Assembly: GCF_014205055.1 (NCBI RefSeq)
Contig: NZ_JACHMS010000001.1
Location: forward strand, 372,001 to 436,000
DNA length: 64,000 nt
Reading direction: 5' to 3'
Source of the DNA: Streptomyces luteogriseus
GTDB lineage: Bacteria; Actinomycetota; Actinomycetes; Streptomycetales; Streptomycetaceae
Shown one piece after another: positions 12,153 through 20,761 of this stretch; position 1 is the stretch's first letter, and each line of letters starts with the position of its first letter. The position numbers were made by a program, and so were the translations under genes. The notes beneath the pieces were generated by a model. That model was not told the DNA's origin and did no database searches. It saw only the letters and a program-made list of their open reading frames with translations.

Positions 12153-14360
12153 GTGGCCCTGCGCGACACCTCAATCCCGGAGCCGTCCGGCCCGGTCCCG
12201 AGCACGACCGCCCCTGCCCTGAGTCCCGAGGACCGCGGGCGCCTGCTGGCGGGTGCCCATCACGATCCGCACGCGCTGCTGGGTGCCCACCCGGTGCCCG
12301 GCGGGATCGTGTTCCGGGCGCTGCGCCCCTTCGCCCGCGCGGTGAGCGTGGTGATCGGCGGCAGGCGCACGGCCCTCGTCTCGGAGGGCGAGGGCCTCTT
12401 CTCGGGCGTGCTGCCGCTGGACGCGGTCCCCGAGTACACCCTTCACGTGACATACGAGGCCGGTGAGCAGGAGACCCACGACCCGTACCGCTTCCTGCCC
12501 GCGCTCGGCGAGCTCGACCTGCACCTGATCCGCGAGGGCCGGCACGAGGAGCTGTGGCAGGCGCTCGGCGCGCAGCCCATGACCCACGAGGGCGTGACCG
12601 GCACCCGATTCACGGTGTGGGCGCCGAACGCGCAGGGCGTGCGGGTCGCCACGGACTTCACCCACTGGGACGGCACGCAGTTCCCGATGCGGTCCCTGGG
12701 CGCCTCGGGCGTGTGGGAGCTGTTCCTGCCGGGCGTCGGCGAGGGCACCGCGTACAAGTTCGAGATCCACTCCCGGTACGGGCAGCGCTTCCTCAAGGCC
12801 GACCCGATGGCCCGGCGCTGCGAGGAGCCGCCCGACACGGCGTCGATCGTGACGGCCTCGCACTACGAGTGGGGCGACGCCGAGTGGATGGCGCACCGCG
12901 CCGACACGCCGGTGCACGAGGCGCCGTTCTCGGTGTACGAGGTGCACCTGGCGTCGTGGCGGCCGGGGCTGACCTACCGGCAGCTCGCCGAGGAACTCCC
13001 CGCGTACGTCAAGGACCTGGGTTTCACGCACGTCGAGCTGATGCCGGTCGCCGAGCACCCCTTCCACGGGTCGTGGGGCTACCAGGTGACGGGGTTCTAC
13101 GCCCCGACGTCCCGGCTGGGCACGCCGGACGACTTCCGGTTCTTCGTCGACGCCTGCCACCGGGCCGGTATCGGCGTGATCATGGACTGGGTGCCGGCGC
13201 ACTTCCCGAAGGACGACTGGGCACTGGCCCGGTTCGACGGTGAGCCGCTGTACGAGCCCGGTGACGACCGGCGCGCGGAGCACCCGGACTGGGGCACGTA
13301 CGAGTTCGACTTCGGCCGCACCGAGGTGCGCAACTTCCTCGTCGCGAACGCCGTGTACTGGTGCGAGGAGTTCCACATCGACGGACTGCGCGTGGACGCC
13401 GTCGCCTCGATGCTCTACCTGGACTACTCGCGCGAGGACGGCCAGTGGGAGCCCAACGCCTACGGCGGCCGGGAGGACCTGGCGGCGATGGGGTTCCTGC
13501 AGGAGATGAACGCGACCGTGTACCGGCGGACGCCGGGCGTGGTCACGATCGCGGAGGAGTCCACCGCCTGGGGCGGCGTGACCCGGCCGACCGACACCGG
13601 CGGGCTCGGCTTCGGGCTGAAGTGGAACATGGGCTGGATGCACGATTCGCTGGAGTACATCTCCCACGAGCCGGTGCACCGCAAGTACCACCACCACGAG
13701 ATGACGTTCTCGATGGTGTACGCCTACAGCGAGAACTACGTGCTGCCGATCTCCCACGACGAGGTCGTGCACGGCAAGCAGGCGCTGGTGTCGAAGGTGC
13801 CCGGCGACTGGTGGCAGCGGCGCGCCACCCACCGCGCCTACCTCGGCTTCATGTGGGGCCACCCCGGCAAGCAGCTGCTGTTCATGGGGCAGGAGTTCGC
13901 ACAGGGCGCCGAGTGGTCGGTGGAGCACGGGCCGGAGTGGTGGCTGCTCGACGACGGCTACCACTCGGCGGGTGACCACCGGGGCGTGCGCGATCTGGTC
14001 CGCGATCTGAACACCGTGTACCAGGGGACGCCCGCCCTGTGGCAGTGCGACACCCGCCCGGAGGGCTTCCGGTGGGTGGCGGTGGACTCGGCCGACGACA
14101 ACGTCCTCGCGTTCCTGCGCTACGACGCCGAGGGTGGTCCGCTGCTGGCGGTGTCGAACTTCTCCCCCGTGGTGCGGCAGGACTACGCCCTGTGGGTGCC
14201 GGGTGACGTCGTCGCCTGGGAGGAGCGCCTCAACACCGACGACACGCGCTACGGCGGCAGCGGCGTGACCAACCCGGACCCGGTCAAGCCGGAGGACGGA
14301 CATGTCCGTCTCACGCTGCCTGCGCTCGCCACGGTGTGGCTGACGCCGTTCGCCGTGTGA
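12153..14360 (+). CDS. glgB: 1,4-alpha-glucan branching enzyme GlgB
   Basis: 735 residues starting at GTG. It introduces alpha-1,6 branches into the glucan made by GlgE. N-terminal carbohydrate-binding modules ([13 protein letters not shown], then [19 protein letters not shown] read as the second CBM48) are followed by a GH13_9 barrel with nucleophile Asp415 in [11 protein letters not shown], acid/base Glu468 in IAEESTAW and the SHDEVVHGK motif. Arginine- and proline-free C-terminal beta domain ends in TVWLTPF. It closes the four-gene operon; a strong hairpin follows 50 bp downstream. ADP-glucose genes (glgC, glgA/glgM) and glgP are not in the window. Confidence 0.97.
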   Translation: MALRDTSIPEPSGPVPSTTAPALSPEDRGRLLAGAHHDPHALLGAHPVPGGIVFRALRPFARAVSVVIGGRRTALVSEGEGLFSGVLPLDAVPEYTLHVTYEAGEQETHDPYRFLPALGELDLHLIREGRHEELWQALGAQPMTHEGVTGTRFTVWAPNAQGVRVATDFTHWDGTQFPMRSLGASGVWELFLPGVGEGTAYKFEIHSRYGQRFLKADPMARRCEEPPDTASIVTASHYEWGDAEWMAHRADTPVHEAPFSVYEVHLASWRPGLTYRQLAEELPAYVKDLGFTHVELMPVAEHPFHGSWGYQVTGFYAPTSRLGTPDDFRFFVDACHRAGIGVIMDWVPAHFPKDDWALARFDGEPLYEPGDDRRAEHPDWGTYEFDFGRTEVRNFLVANAVYWCEEFHIDGLRVDAVASMLYLDYSREDGQWEPNAYGGREDLAAMGFLQEMNATVYRRTPGVVTIAEESTAWGGVTRPTDTGGLGFGLKWNMGWMHDSLEYISHEPVHRKYHHHEMTFSMVYAYSENYVLPISHDEVVHGKQALVSKVPGDWWQRRATHRAYLGFMWGHPGKQLLFMGQEFAQGAEWSVEHGPEWWLLDDGYHSAGDHRGVRDLVRDLNTVYQGTPALWQCDTRPEGFRWVAVDSADDNVLAFLRYDAEGGPLLAVSNFSPVVRQDYALWVPGDVVAWEERLNTDDTRYGGSGVTNPDPVKPEDGHVRLTLPALATVWLTPFAV

Positions 14361-14410
14361 AGTCCTGCCGCCCCGGCAGGTGTCCCACCCGCCTGTGAGG
14401 GGCACTGGGG

Positions 14411-14442
14411 GTCGTACCACCGGGAGCACCCGGTGGTACGAC
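14411..14442. terminator. Strong hairpin after the glgE-glgB operon
   Basis: GTCGTACCACCGGG (14411-14424) pairs perfectly over 14 bp with CCCGGTGGTACGAC (14429-14442) around AGCA. No T-tract, as is usual in high-GC actinobacteria. A GTG at 14433 that would extend the next gene lies inside this stem, which argues against that upstream start. Confidence 0.8.
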
Positions 14443-14471
14443 GCGGCAGGGCACAGAAGGGCGGGCATCAG

Positions 14472-15560
14472 GTGCGCACCGTGGGAGTGGAGGAGGAACT
14501 CCTCCTGGTCGATCCGGAAACCGGTGAACCGCGGGCGCTGTCCGCGGCGGTGCTCGCCCGGGCGGAGCGGGACGACGCCGATCAGGACGTCTTCGAGAAG
14601 GAACTCCACGAACAGATGCTGGAGTTCGCCACCCATCCGCAGTCGTCCATGGAGAGCCTGCGCGCGGAGATCGTCCGGTGCCGCAAGGAGGCCGCCCGGC
14701 ACGCGGGGGAGATCGGCTGCACCGTCGCGGCGCTGGCCACCTCGCCGCTGCCGGTCAGCCCCTCCATCGGGGTCAACCAGCGTTACCAGTGGATGGCGGA
14801 GCAGTACGGCATCGCCACCCGGGAGCAGCTCGTCATGGGCTGTCATGTGCATGTGTCGGTCGAGTCCGACGAGGAGGGCGTCGCGGTCGTCGACCGGCTG
14901 CGGCCGTGGTTGCCGGTGCTGCGGGCGCTCAGCGCCAACTCGCCGTTCTGGCAGGGCAAGGACACCGGGTACAGCAGCTATCGCAGCCGGGTGTGGCTGC
15001 GCTGGCCGTCGGCCGGCCCGACCGAGATCTTCGGCTCGGCCGAGCGGTATCACCGTCTGATCGCGGACATGGTGGCCACCGGCGCCATCCTCGACGACGG
15101 GATGATCTACTTCGACGCGAGGCTGTCCCAGCGGTACCCGACGGTGGAGCTCCGTGTCTCGGACGTGTGTCTGCACTCCGGCACGGCCGTGCTGATCGCC
15201 ACGCTCGTCCGCGGGCTGGTGGAGACCGCCGCGCGCGAGTGGCGGGAGGGACGTGACCCGCTCGGCCACAGCGTCAGCCTGCTGCGGCTGGCCGACTGGC
15301 AGGCCGCCCGGTCCGGCCTGTCGGGCGAACTGCTGCACCCGGAGACCATGCGGCGGATGCCCGCCAGGGCCGTCGTCCGTGCTCTGCTGGACCATGTCGA
15401 GGAGGCCCTCGACAGCACGGGCGACCTGGAGCGGGCCGGGACCGCCTGCGAGGAGCTGCTGCGGGACGGAAACGGCGCTCAGGTGCAGCGCGCGCTGATG
15501 GAGCGCACGGGGAGCCTGCGGGACGTCGTCACCGAGTGCGTCCACCAGACGCAGGCGTGA
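14472..15560 (+). CDS. Carboxylate-amine ligase, YbdK family (GCS2)
   Basis: 362 residues in the glutamate-cysteine ligase type 2 (YbdK) family, ATP-dependent enzymes joining a carboxylate to an amine. The signature TVGVEEELLLVDPETGEP opens the protein; other conserved blocks are ELHEQMLEFATHPQ, MGCHVHVSVES (metal/ATP site histidines), NSPFWQGKDTGYSSYR and PTVELRVSDVCLH. Mycothiol, not glutathione, is the main thiol of streptomycetes, so glutathione synthesis should not be assumed; the substrate is unknown. GTG at 14472 is chosen because the alternative GTG at 14433 lies in the terminator stem. The upstream purine run (AAGGGCGGG) is a weak site. Confidence 0.85.
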   Translation: MRTVGVEEELLLVDPETGEPRALSAAVLARAERDDADQDVFEKELHEQMLEFATHPQSSMESLRAEIVRCRKEAARHAGEIGCTVAALATSPLPVSPSIGVNQRYQWMAEQYGIATREQLVMGCHVHVSVESDEEGVAVVDRLRPWLPVLRALSANSPFWQGKDTGYSSYRSRVWLRWPSAGPTEIFGSAERYHRLIADMVATGAILDDGMIYFDARLSQRYPTVELRVSDVCLHSGTAVLIATLVRGLVETAAREWREGRDPLGHSVSLLRLADWQAARSGLSGELLHPETMRRMPARAVVRALLDHVEEALDSTGDLERAGTACEELLRDGNGAQVQRALMERTGSLRDVVTECVHQTQA

Positions 15561-15587
15561 GGCGTTCCGCCCTGCTCGGACGGGAGT

Positions 15588-15821
15588 TCAGAGGATGAGG
15601 ACGAGGGCGTAGGCCAGGAAGAACGCCGCGATCAGCACCGCGAGGACGATGATCACGGTCAGGGGTCCCTTGGACCAGCCCTTGGTCGGGTTGTGGGTCT
15701 CGCGGGGCAGCGTCTCGGGCATGCTGCTCTCCGCGGGTGGGGTCTCGCCCGGCGGTACACCGCCGCCGGGCTCCAGACCGGGGGTTCGTTCGGGTTCCGG
15801 ATCGGGGCTGATGTGTGTCAT
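15588..15821 (-). CDS. DUF6480 small membrane protein
   Basis: 77 residues. The N-terminal half is Pro/Glu-rich and soluble (TPGLEPGGGVPPGETPPAES), followed by the conserved ETHNPTKGWSKGP and one C-terminal membrane helix (LTVIIVLAVLIAAFFLAYAL). This layout matches DUF6480, common in Streptomyces, often many copies per genome. Probably N-in with the helix at the end. Function unknown. It converges on the carboxylate-amine ligase gene 27 bp away. Confidence 0.85.
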   Translation of the reverse strand: MTHISPDPEPERTPGLEPGGGVPPGETPPAESSMPETLPRETHNPTKGWSKGPLTVIIVLAVLIAAFFLAYALVLIL

Positions 15822-15879
15822 GCCGTCCGAGTCCCCCGATCACACCGAGATCATCAGCGGGTCCACTTCCGTATTTTCC

Positions 15880-15893
15880 GACCCCGAAGGGTC
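15880..15893. promoter_or_regulatory. Small hairpin before acyl-CoA synthetase gene
   Basis: GACCC CGAA GGGTC forms a five-pair stem with a stable tetraloop-like centre in the 151-bp divergent region between DUF6480 and the acyl-CoA synthetase. Just after it, GACTACATTC offers a possible -10 (TACATT) for the plus strand. Confidence 0.25.
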
Positions 15894-15972
15894 CTGACTC
15901 GACTACATTCGAGCACCGCCGATGACGGTACCCGTCGGCAATGTCACACCCCGTACACGTCAGGAGCAGTGC

Positions 15973-17871
15973 ATGCGCGACCTCGCCCTCGCTCCCCCGG
16001 CCGTGGCGCCCCTGACCGGCGGGCTCGCCGACAGCGTCTTCGAGACGGCGGACCGCGAACCGGCCCGGCCGATGCTCGCCCGCCGGGCCGATCCCGCCTC
16101 CACGACCTGGGAGGAGGTGACGGCGATCGAGCTGCGCGACCAGGTGGTGAACGTGGCCAAGGGGCTGATCGCCTCCGGGATCGCGCCGGGTCACCGCGTG
16201 GCGATCATGGCGCGCACCCGGTTCGAGTGGACGGTCCTGTGTTACGCCCTGTGGGCCGTGGGCGCCGAGGTCGTCCCGGTCTACCCGACGTCGTCACGCG
16301 ACCAGGTGGAGTGGATCCTGCGGGACGCCGGCTGTGTGGCCGTGGTCGTGGAGGACGAACAGGGCGTCATGACCGTCGGCTCGGTGTGCGCGTCGCTGCC
16401 GCTGCTGCGTCACGTCTGGCAGCTGGACGCGGGCGCCCTGGAGGAGCTGACGGACCGCGGGGAGTTCATCCCGATCGCCACGGTCGACTCTATGCGGCGC
16501 ATCGTGCTGCCGGACTCCACGGCCGTCATCGCCTACACCTCCGGCACCTCCGGCCAGGCCATGGGCTGCGCCCTCAGCCACCGCAACCTGGCCGGCCCCT
16601 GTGACACGCTGCTGGCGGGCTGGGGGCACACGGCGGCACCGCGTGGGGAGCAGGGCTCCGTGCTCGCGTTCCTGCCCTTCTCCCATGTGTACGGGCTGAT
16701 GATCCAGGGGCTGTGCGTGCGCGGCGGGCTGCTGATGGGGCACCAGGGCGATCTGAGCGGGGAGGCGCTGTCGTCGGCGCTGCGCACCTTCCGGCCCACG
16801 TACCTCTACGCGGTGCCGTCGGTCCTCGAGAAGATCTACAAGAACTTCCTGCGCACCGCTCAGCAGGAGGGTCACGGCGGACTGTTCGAGCGGGCCGCGG
16901 AGACGGCCCGGGACTTCGCCGCGGCCCTCGAGCGCCAGCGGCTCGGCCGCGGCCGCGGGCCCGGCTTCGACCTGCGGCTCCAGCACGCCCTGTACGAGCG
17001 CACGGTGTACCGCAGGCTGCGGGCGGCGCTGGGCGGGCGGGTGCGGCGGGCGACGTCCGGCGGCTCCCCCCTCAGCCGCGATCTGTCCCTCTTCTACGAG
17101 GGCATCGGCATCTACGTGCACGACGGGTACGGCCTGACGGAGACCGCCGGCGGGGTGACGATGCAGCCGCTCGGCCGGGAGAAGTCGGGGACGGTCGGGC
17201 AGGCCCTGCCGGGCATGGAGATCCAGGTGGCCGAGGACGGGGAGATCCTGGTGCGCGGCCCGTCGGTGTTCCAGGGGTACGTGGGCGACCAGGCCGCCAC
17301 CCGGGCCGCGCTGCGCGGCGGGTGGCTCGCCACCGGGGACCTCGGGCGACTGGACGCGGAGGGCTATCTGACGATCACCGGCCGCAAGAAGGACATCATC
17401 ATCACCAGCAGCGGCAAGAGCGTCGCCCCGCTGGCCCTGGAGCAGCGGCTGCGGATGCATCCGCTCGTCCACCAGGCCGTGGTCGTGGGGGACAACCGGC
17501 CCTGTGTCGGCGCACTGATCACGCTGGATCCGGAGTTCCTGGCGCACTGGCGGGCCGGGCTGGCGCTGCAGGGCGAGATGCGGGAGGCCCGGGAGGAGAA
17601 CGCGCTGCGGGAGGAGGTCGCGCGGGCCGTGGCCGCGGCCAACAGTGTCGTGTCGCCGTCGGAGTCGATCCGGGTGTTCCGGGTGCTGCCGGAGTCGTTC
17701 GACGTGACCAACGGGCTGCTCACGCCGTCGATGAAGCTGCGCCGGGACGAGATCGTGCGGCACTACGCTTCCGAGATCGACGCGATGTACCAGTCACGCA
17801 GGCGTCCGGGGCGGCCGAGCGCCCCGGACGAACCTTCGAACTGGGACGATTCCGACAACGTGTTCCGCTGA
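15973..17871 (+). CDS. Long-chain acyl-CoA synthetase-like AMP-binding protein
   Basis: 632 residues, ANL superfamily, expected to activate a fatty acid as acyl-adenylate then acyl-CoA. Motifs: P-loop YTSGTSGQAMGCALSHRN, A5 YGLTETAGG, A7/A8 TGDLGRLDAEGYLTITGRKKD (seen as ATGDLG and GRKKDIIITSSGK), and the C-terminal catalytic lysine in LTPSMKLRRDEIV. The P-loop is odd: family members have PKG where this has AMG, so the conserved lysine that contacts ATP phosphate is missing. The rest of the active site looks intact. ATG at 15973 follows CAGGAG at proper spacing. It stands alone, transcribed away from DUF6480. Confidence 0.88.
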   Translation: MRDLALAPPAVAPLTGGLADSVFETADREPARPMLARRADPASTTWEEVTAIELRDQVVNVAKGLIASGIAPGHRVAIMARTRFEWTVLCYALWAVGAEVVPVYPTSSRDQVEWILRDAGCVAVVVEDEQGVMTVGSVCASLPLLRHVWQLDAGALEELTDRGEFIPIATVDSMRRIVLPDSTAVIAYTSGTSGQAMGCALSHRNLAGPCDTLLAGWGHTAAPRGEQGSVLAFLPFSHVYGLMIQGLCVRGGLLMGHQGDLSGEALSSALRTFRPTYLYAVPSVLEKIYKNFLRTAQQEGHGGLFERAAETARDFAAALERQRLGRGRGPGFDLRLQHALYERTVYRRLRAALGGRVRRATSGGSPLSRDLSLFYEGIGIYVHDGYGLTETAGGVTMQPLGREKSGTVGQALPGMEIQVAEDGEILVRGPSVFQGYVGDQAATRAALRGGWLATGDLGRLDAEGYLTITGRKKDIIITSSGKSVAPLALEQRLRMHPLVHQAVVVGDNRPCVGALITLDPEFLAHWRAGLALQGEMREAREENALREEVARAVAAANSVVSPSESIRVFRVLPESFDVTNGLLTPSMKLRRDEIVRHYASEIDAMYQSRRRPGRPSAPDEPSNWDDSDNVFR

Positions 17872-17937
17872 GCGTGCGGCCGGACGCGTAGGCCACGCCC
17901 ACTCGGGAACACGCAACAGTGGCGACGCATGAGAAAG

Positions 17938-17961
17938 GACGACAGCCCTGACGACAGCCCT
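17938..17961 (+). repeat. 12-bp perfect tandem repeat
   Basis: GACGACAGCCCT occurs twice head to tail (17938-17949, 17950-17961) in the leader before the HATPase gene. It lies within a 12-codon frame (ATG 17929 to TGA 17967) that reads DDSPDDSP, but no good ribosome site supports translation. Confidence 0.4.
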
Positions 17962-17988
17962 CGCTGACGCCCGGGCCGGAAAGGCGAT

Positions 17989-18423
17989 ATGTCAACCGAG
18001 CCGCGTGGGGACGACGCCCTGACCTCCGAGGAGATCCCGAGCCGCACGAACAGCTTCGTGGGCGAGCCGCATGACGTGACAGGCGCACGGCTGGCCGCGG
18101 AGGAGTTCTTGCGTGATCTGGCACGCTCCGCCCCGCCCTCTGCCCCCGAGTACTGGGACGACATCCTGCTGGTGGTGACGGAACTGGCCGCCAACGCGGT
18201 CCAGTACGCCCCGGGCCCGTTCGCGCTGCGGATGCGCCGGACCTTCGACGGGGTGCATGTGGTCCTGCATGACACCAGCACCACGGAACCCGCCCCTCGC
18301 CCCTTCGATCCGCGCAACGGCGGCGGGGGCATCGGCTGGCACCTGATCCACACGCTCTGCGACCAGGTGAGCGTGGTGGCCGACGACCGCGGTAAGGACG
18401 TGCACGTGTTCTTGCCCTGGTGA
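17989..18423 (+). CDS. HATPase-fold anti-sigma-factor-like protein
   Basis: 144 residues, GHKL ATPase fold of the RsbW/SpoIIAB type. The N-box is LLVVTELAANAVQYAPGP; the usual DxGxG appears only as LHDTSTTEP, and the glycine-rich lid is GGGGIGWHLIHTLC. Such proteins bind sigma factors or antagonists, or phosphorylate STAS-domain proteins. GGAAAGGCGAT supports the ATG. It lies just before the PRC-barrel/STAS/stressosome region, so a role in the same network is likely, but its sigma partner cannot be told from sequence. Confidence 0.85.
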   Translation: MSTEPRGDDALTSEEIPSRTNSFVGEPHDVTGARLAAEEFLRDLARSAPPSAPEYWDDILLVVTELAANAVQYAPGPFALRMRRTFDGVHVVLHDTSTTEPAPRPFDPRNGGGGIGWHLIHTLCDQVSVVADDRGKDVHVFLPW

Positions 18424-18492
18424 GAAGCGCATTCGTGGGTTTCTCACCACCCTGACGAGCCGGGAGCGTCACGGGCGCTGTGCGCCCGTGAC
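18419..18492. terminator. Two tandem hairpins between convergent genes
   Basis: GGTGAGAA (18419-18426) pairs with TTCTCACC (18441-18448), overlapping the HATPase stop. A second, stronger stem follows: GTCACGGGCGC (18468-18478), loop TGT, GCGCCCGTGAC (18482-18492), ending just before the PRC-barrel stop. Together they separate two convergent genes. Confidence 0.75.
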
Positions 18493-18496
18493 CGGC

Positions 18497-18868
18497 TCAG
18501 ACCGAGGCCGTCTCGCGCGGCGGCAGCCGGTCGTAGTAGTCCCCCACGGCCCGCAGGTACCCCTGGTCCCGCGTCTCGCTGTCGGTCTGGAAGCGGGGCG
18601 CCGCCTTGGCGTCTGCCCTGCTGCAGGCCAGAGTGACCTTCCTCCCCCGGGTGTCGATGCCGGTGACCACTCCGACCGGCACCAGGACGCTGCGGCCGAA
18701 CACCCAGACGCCGGTGTCGACGACCAGGTGCCGCATGTCGTGCGGGGAGGCCTCCCGGTCCACGTGCCCGATCGTGCCGTCGGTCGCGGCGACGGTGTAC
18801 CCGGTCAGGTCCTGCCCCTCGGTGTGACCGCTGTCCGGCGCGTACGACCAGATTCTGTCGATGGTCAC
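18497..18868 (-). CDS. PRC-barrel domain protein
   Basis: 123 residues. The single PRC-barrel fold spans roughly residues 15-75: DLTGYTVAATDGTIGHVDRE, then RHLVVDTGVWVFGRSVLVPVG and the strand VVTGIDTRGRKVTLACSR (cited in parts). The C-terminal SRADAKAAPRF and YYDRLPP are typical of Streptomyces stress-linked PRC-barrel proteins. GTG at 18868 follows GGGAGGA at good spacing. A SigB-type promoter (18951-18975) lies about 80 bp upstream, supporting expression under osmotic or general stress. Molecular function unknown. Confidence 0.85.
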   Translation of the reverse strand: MTIDRIWSYAPDSGHTEGQDLTGYTVAATDGTIGHVDREASPHDMRHLVVDTGVWVFGRSVLVPVGVVTGIDTRGRKVTLACSRADAKAAPRFQTDSETRDQGYLRAVGDYYDRLPPRETASV

Positions 18869-18950
18869 GCTGCTCCATCCTCCCTGGCGATCCGCTGATC
18901 GCGATTCCTCCGGCGGACGCCCTCGCGCCCGACCCGTTCCACAGCAGCAA

Positions 18951-18975
18951 TTACCCTGCTGCCGCAAGCGCATTC
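18951..18975 (-). promoter_or_regulatory. SigB-type promoter for PRC-barrel gene
   Basis: On the minus strand GAAT (18975-18972) is followed by exactly 15 bases and GGGTAA (18956-18951). This fits the published S. coelicolor SigB-type pattern GNNT-N14-16-GGGTA(C/T) except for the last base. It would start transcription about 75 bases before the GTG of the PRC-barrel gene. Confidence 0.55.
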
Positions 18976-19041
18976 GGCGCACACACCTGCGACCGCGGAC
19001 GACTTCCGGCGGGCCGGTCCCGACGATGTTCGGATCACGGT

Positions 19042-19066
19042 GCATGGAGGGTGGTTTCCGGGGTAA
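19042..19066 (+). promoter_or_regulatory. SigB-type promoter for STAS gene
   Basis: GCAT (19042-19045), 15 bases, then GGGTAA (19061-19066): the same spacing and the same -10 variant as the divergent promoter 67 bp away. It reads into the small frame at 19114 and the STAS gene at 19217. Confidence 0.55.
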
Positions 19067-19113
19067 TCGCGGGGGCGCGGTGACATCCGAAGTCCGTCAG
19101 TGAGAGGAGGCGC

Positions 19114-19182
19114 ATGAGGAACGGCATTCGAGTCCGGAGAACGACCGGGATCCCCTCGCACCGCGGTCATCCCCAGAGGTGA
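19114..19182 (+). CDS. Candidate 22-residue basic small protein
   Basis: ATG at 19114 follows GAGAGGAGG, one of the best ribosome sites in the window. The frame reads MRNGIRVRRTTGIPSHRGHP and ends at TGA 19180-19182. It has six arginines and no acidic residue. It lies directly downstream of the SigB-type promoter and 34 bp before the STAS gene, so it could be a small stress-induced protein or a translated leader. No homology is recognised; length alone cannot prove coding. Confidence 0.35.
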   Translation: MRNGIRVRRTTGIPSHRGHPQR

Positions 19183-19216
19183 CCAGCCCAGGCCGCAGCA
19201 CTTGTTGGAGGTATCC

Positions 19217-19609
19217 GTGCCCCTCGCCCAGAACCCGCTGTCCGTGGAAGTCGAACTGCCCCGGGAGGACGTGGCCCTGATCACGGTCGACGGCTACCTG
19301 GACGTCGACACCGCGACCGAGTTCCAGGCCCATCTGGCCAACCAACTCCACCACGGCCGACGGCATTTCCTGATCGACCTCGCGTCCGTCCCCTTCATGG
19401 ACTCGTCCGGGATGAACATCATCCTCCGGGTGTACCAGGAGACCCGTAAGACCGAGGGCAGCGTGCACGTCATCAGCCCGACGCCGGCCGTGCGGCGCAT
19501 CCTCGATCTGACCGGTGTCAGCATCACGGTGCCGATATCGGAGAGCGTCGACGAGGCCTTGGCCCGTGTGGACGCGGGGCCGGACCTCCCGGAAGAGCCG
19601 GGCGTCTGA
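19217..19609 (+). CDS. STAS-domain anti-sigma factor antagonist
   Basis: 130 residues, single STAS domain of the SpoIIAA/RsbV/BldG class. Such proteins, when unphosphorylated, bind HATPase anti-sigma factors and free the sigma factor. The site of control is visible in VPFMDSSGMNIIL: Ser63/Ser64 is the phosphorylation position. DVALITVDGYLDVDTATEF is the opening strand pair (shown as ITVDGYLDVDTA). GTG at 19217 is chosen for the GGAGG six bases before it; a TTG further upstream is poor. It lies under a SigB-type promoter, which would give positive feedback. Separate from the rsbR operon, 264 bp downstream. Confidence 0.9.
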   Translation: MPLAQNPLSVEVELPREDVALITVDGYLDVDTATEFQAHLANQLHHGRRHFLIDLASVPFMDSSGMNIILRVYQETRKTEGSVHVISPTPAVRRILDLTGVSITVPISESVDEALARVDAGPDLPEEPGV

Positions 19610-19873
19610 CGGTCCGGGGTCCCTCGGGCACGCCGTCGGCGAAGACCGGTGGTCCGGTGCCCTCGCTCCGCCCTGCCCGGACGCCGGCTCACCCTGCGCG
19701 CGCCGGGAGCGGCGGGCGCCAACCGCCCTTTCCCCGAACCGCATCGCTTGGACCGGAGCAGGTGTCCTGCGAGATCGGCGCATGGTTAGAGTTGTCGCCC
19801 GGCAAGTGTCACATCGCCGTCTCGTTGCCAGAAGCGGGCTCGGTCGACGCAACGCGGATGAGGAGAGAACCAG

Positions 19874-20761
19874 GTGCCGGAGCACGAAGCGGACGGACAG
19901 CTCGCCACGCCCACCGAAGAGGTCAGGGACTTCCTGCACCGCCGGTGTGAGCAGATCGCCCAGCGGTGGGCGGACGAGCCCTTGTTCCGCACCGTGTTCA
20001 CCGTCTCGCGCGACGAGGCGGTGGAAGCGGGCAAGGTCATCGTGGACGCACTGGCCCAAGTGGCCGACTCGGGCCAGGTGGAGGACCCGGACGCCGCCGG
20101 ATTCAGCGCCGTGCGCGAGCAGCTGGGCCGGATGGGAGCGGCCCGCTCCCGCGCCGGGCTGTCCAACACCCAGATCTCCAGCGAGCTGGCGGCCCTGCGG
20201 CCGCCCGTGGAGAACCTGCTGGCCGCCGATCTGGAGCAGGCGCCACCCGAGCACCTGCGGGCCTGTTCGACCGCGCTGACGGTGCTGACGGGCACCCTGC
20301 GACTGGTGGCCATGCAGACCGCGCTGAGCGAATGGCAGGCGCTCAGCGACCGGCAGCGGATGCAGCTGATGGAGGTGGCCACGCCCGTCATCCGGCTGTG
20401 GGACGGCATCGTGGCCGTGCCGCTCATCGGAACGCTCGACAGCGCCCGCAGTCAGATCGTGATGGAGACGCTGCTGAACGCCGTCGTCGAACAGCACGCG
20501 CGGTTCGCGATCCTCGACATCACCGGTGTGCCGACGGTCGACTCACTGGTGGCACAGCACCTGATGAAGACGGTCGCCGCGGCGCGCCTCATGGGCGCCG
20601 AGTGCATCGTCTCGGGCATCCGCCCCGCCATCGCGCAGACCATCGTGCATCTCGGCCTGGACCTGGACGTGATCACCCGTGCGAGCCTTTCCGACGCACT
20701 GGGGTACGCGCTGCACCAGCTCGGCGCCGACATCGTGAACCCGGGTGCGGGTCAGCGGTGA
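19874..20761 (+). CDS. rsbR: RsbR-type stressosome sensor with STAS domain
   Basis: 295 residues from a GTG preceded by AGGAGAG. The N-terminal half (1-150) is helical and resembles the RsbR-type sensory N domain (FLHRRCEQIAQRWADEP); the C-terminal STAS domain (about 165-285) has ATPVIRLWDGIVAVPLIGT and the phosphorylation loop LDITGVPTVDSLVAQHL, with Thr residues where RsbR is phosphorylated by RsbT. With RsbS it should build the stressosome scaffold that holds RsbT. Its stop overlaps the rsbS start by four bases. First gene of a five-gene run. Confidence 0.92.
   Translation: MPEHEADGQLATPTEEVRDFLHRRCEQIAQRWADEPLFRTVFTVSRDEAVEAGKVIVDALAQVADSGQVEDPDAAGFSAVREQLGRMGAARSRAGLSNTQISSELAALRPPVENLLAADLEQAPPEHLRACSTALTVLTGTLRLVAMQTALSEWQALSDRQRMQLMEVATPVIRLWDGIVAVPLIGTLDSARSQIVMETLLNAVVEQHARFAILDITGVPTVDSLVAQHLMKTVAAARLMGAECIVSGIRPAIAQTIVHLGLDLDVITRASLSDALGYALHQLGADIVNPGAGQR

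Larger units (their letters stand above)
18869..19216. other. Divergent regulatory region, PRC-barrel and STAS genes
   Basis: The 348-bp region holds two divergent SigB-type promoters (18951-18975 minus, 19042-19066 plus) and a 22-codon frame with a strong ribosome site (19114-19182), each listed separately. Confidence 0.6.

Noticed and set aside
12171..15545. 1,124-codon open frame on the minus strand
   Set aside because: It is antisense to glgB and the carboxylate-amine ligase, has no family motif, and such frames are expected opposite high-GC genes.
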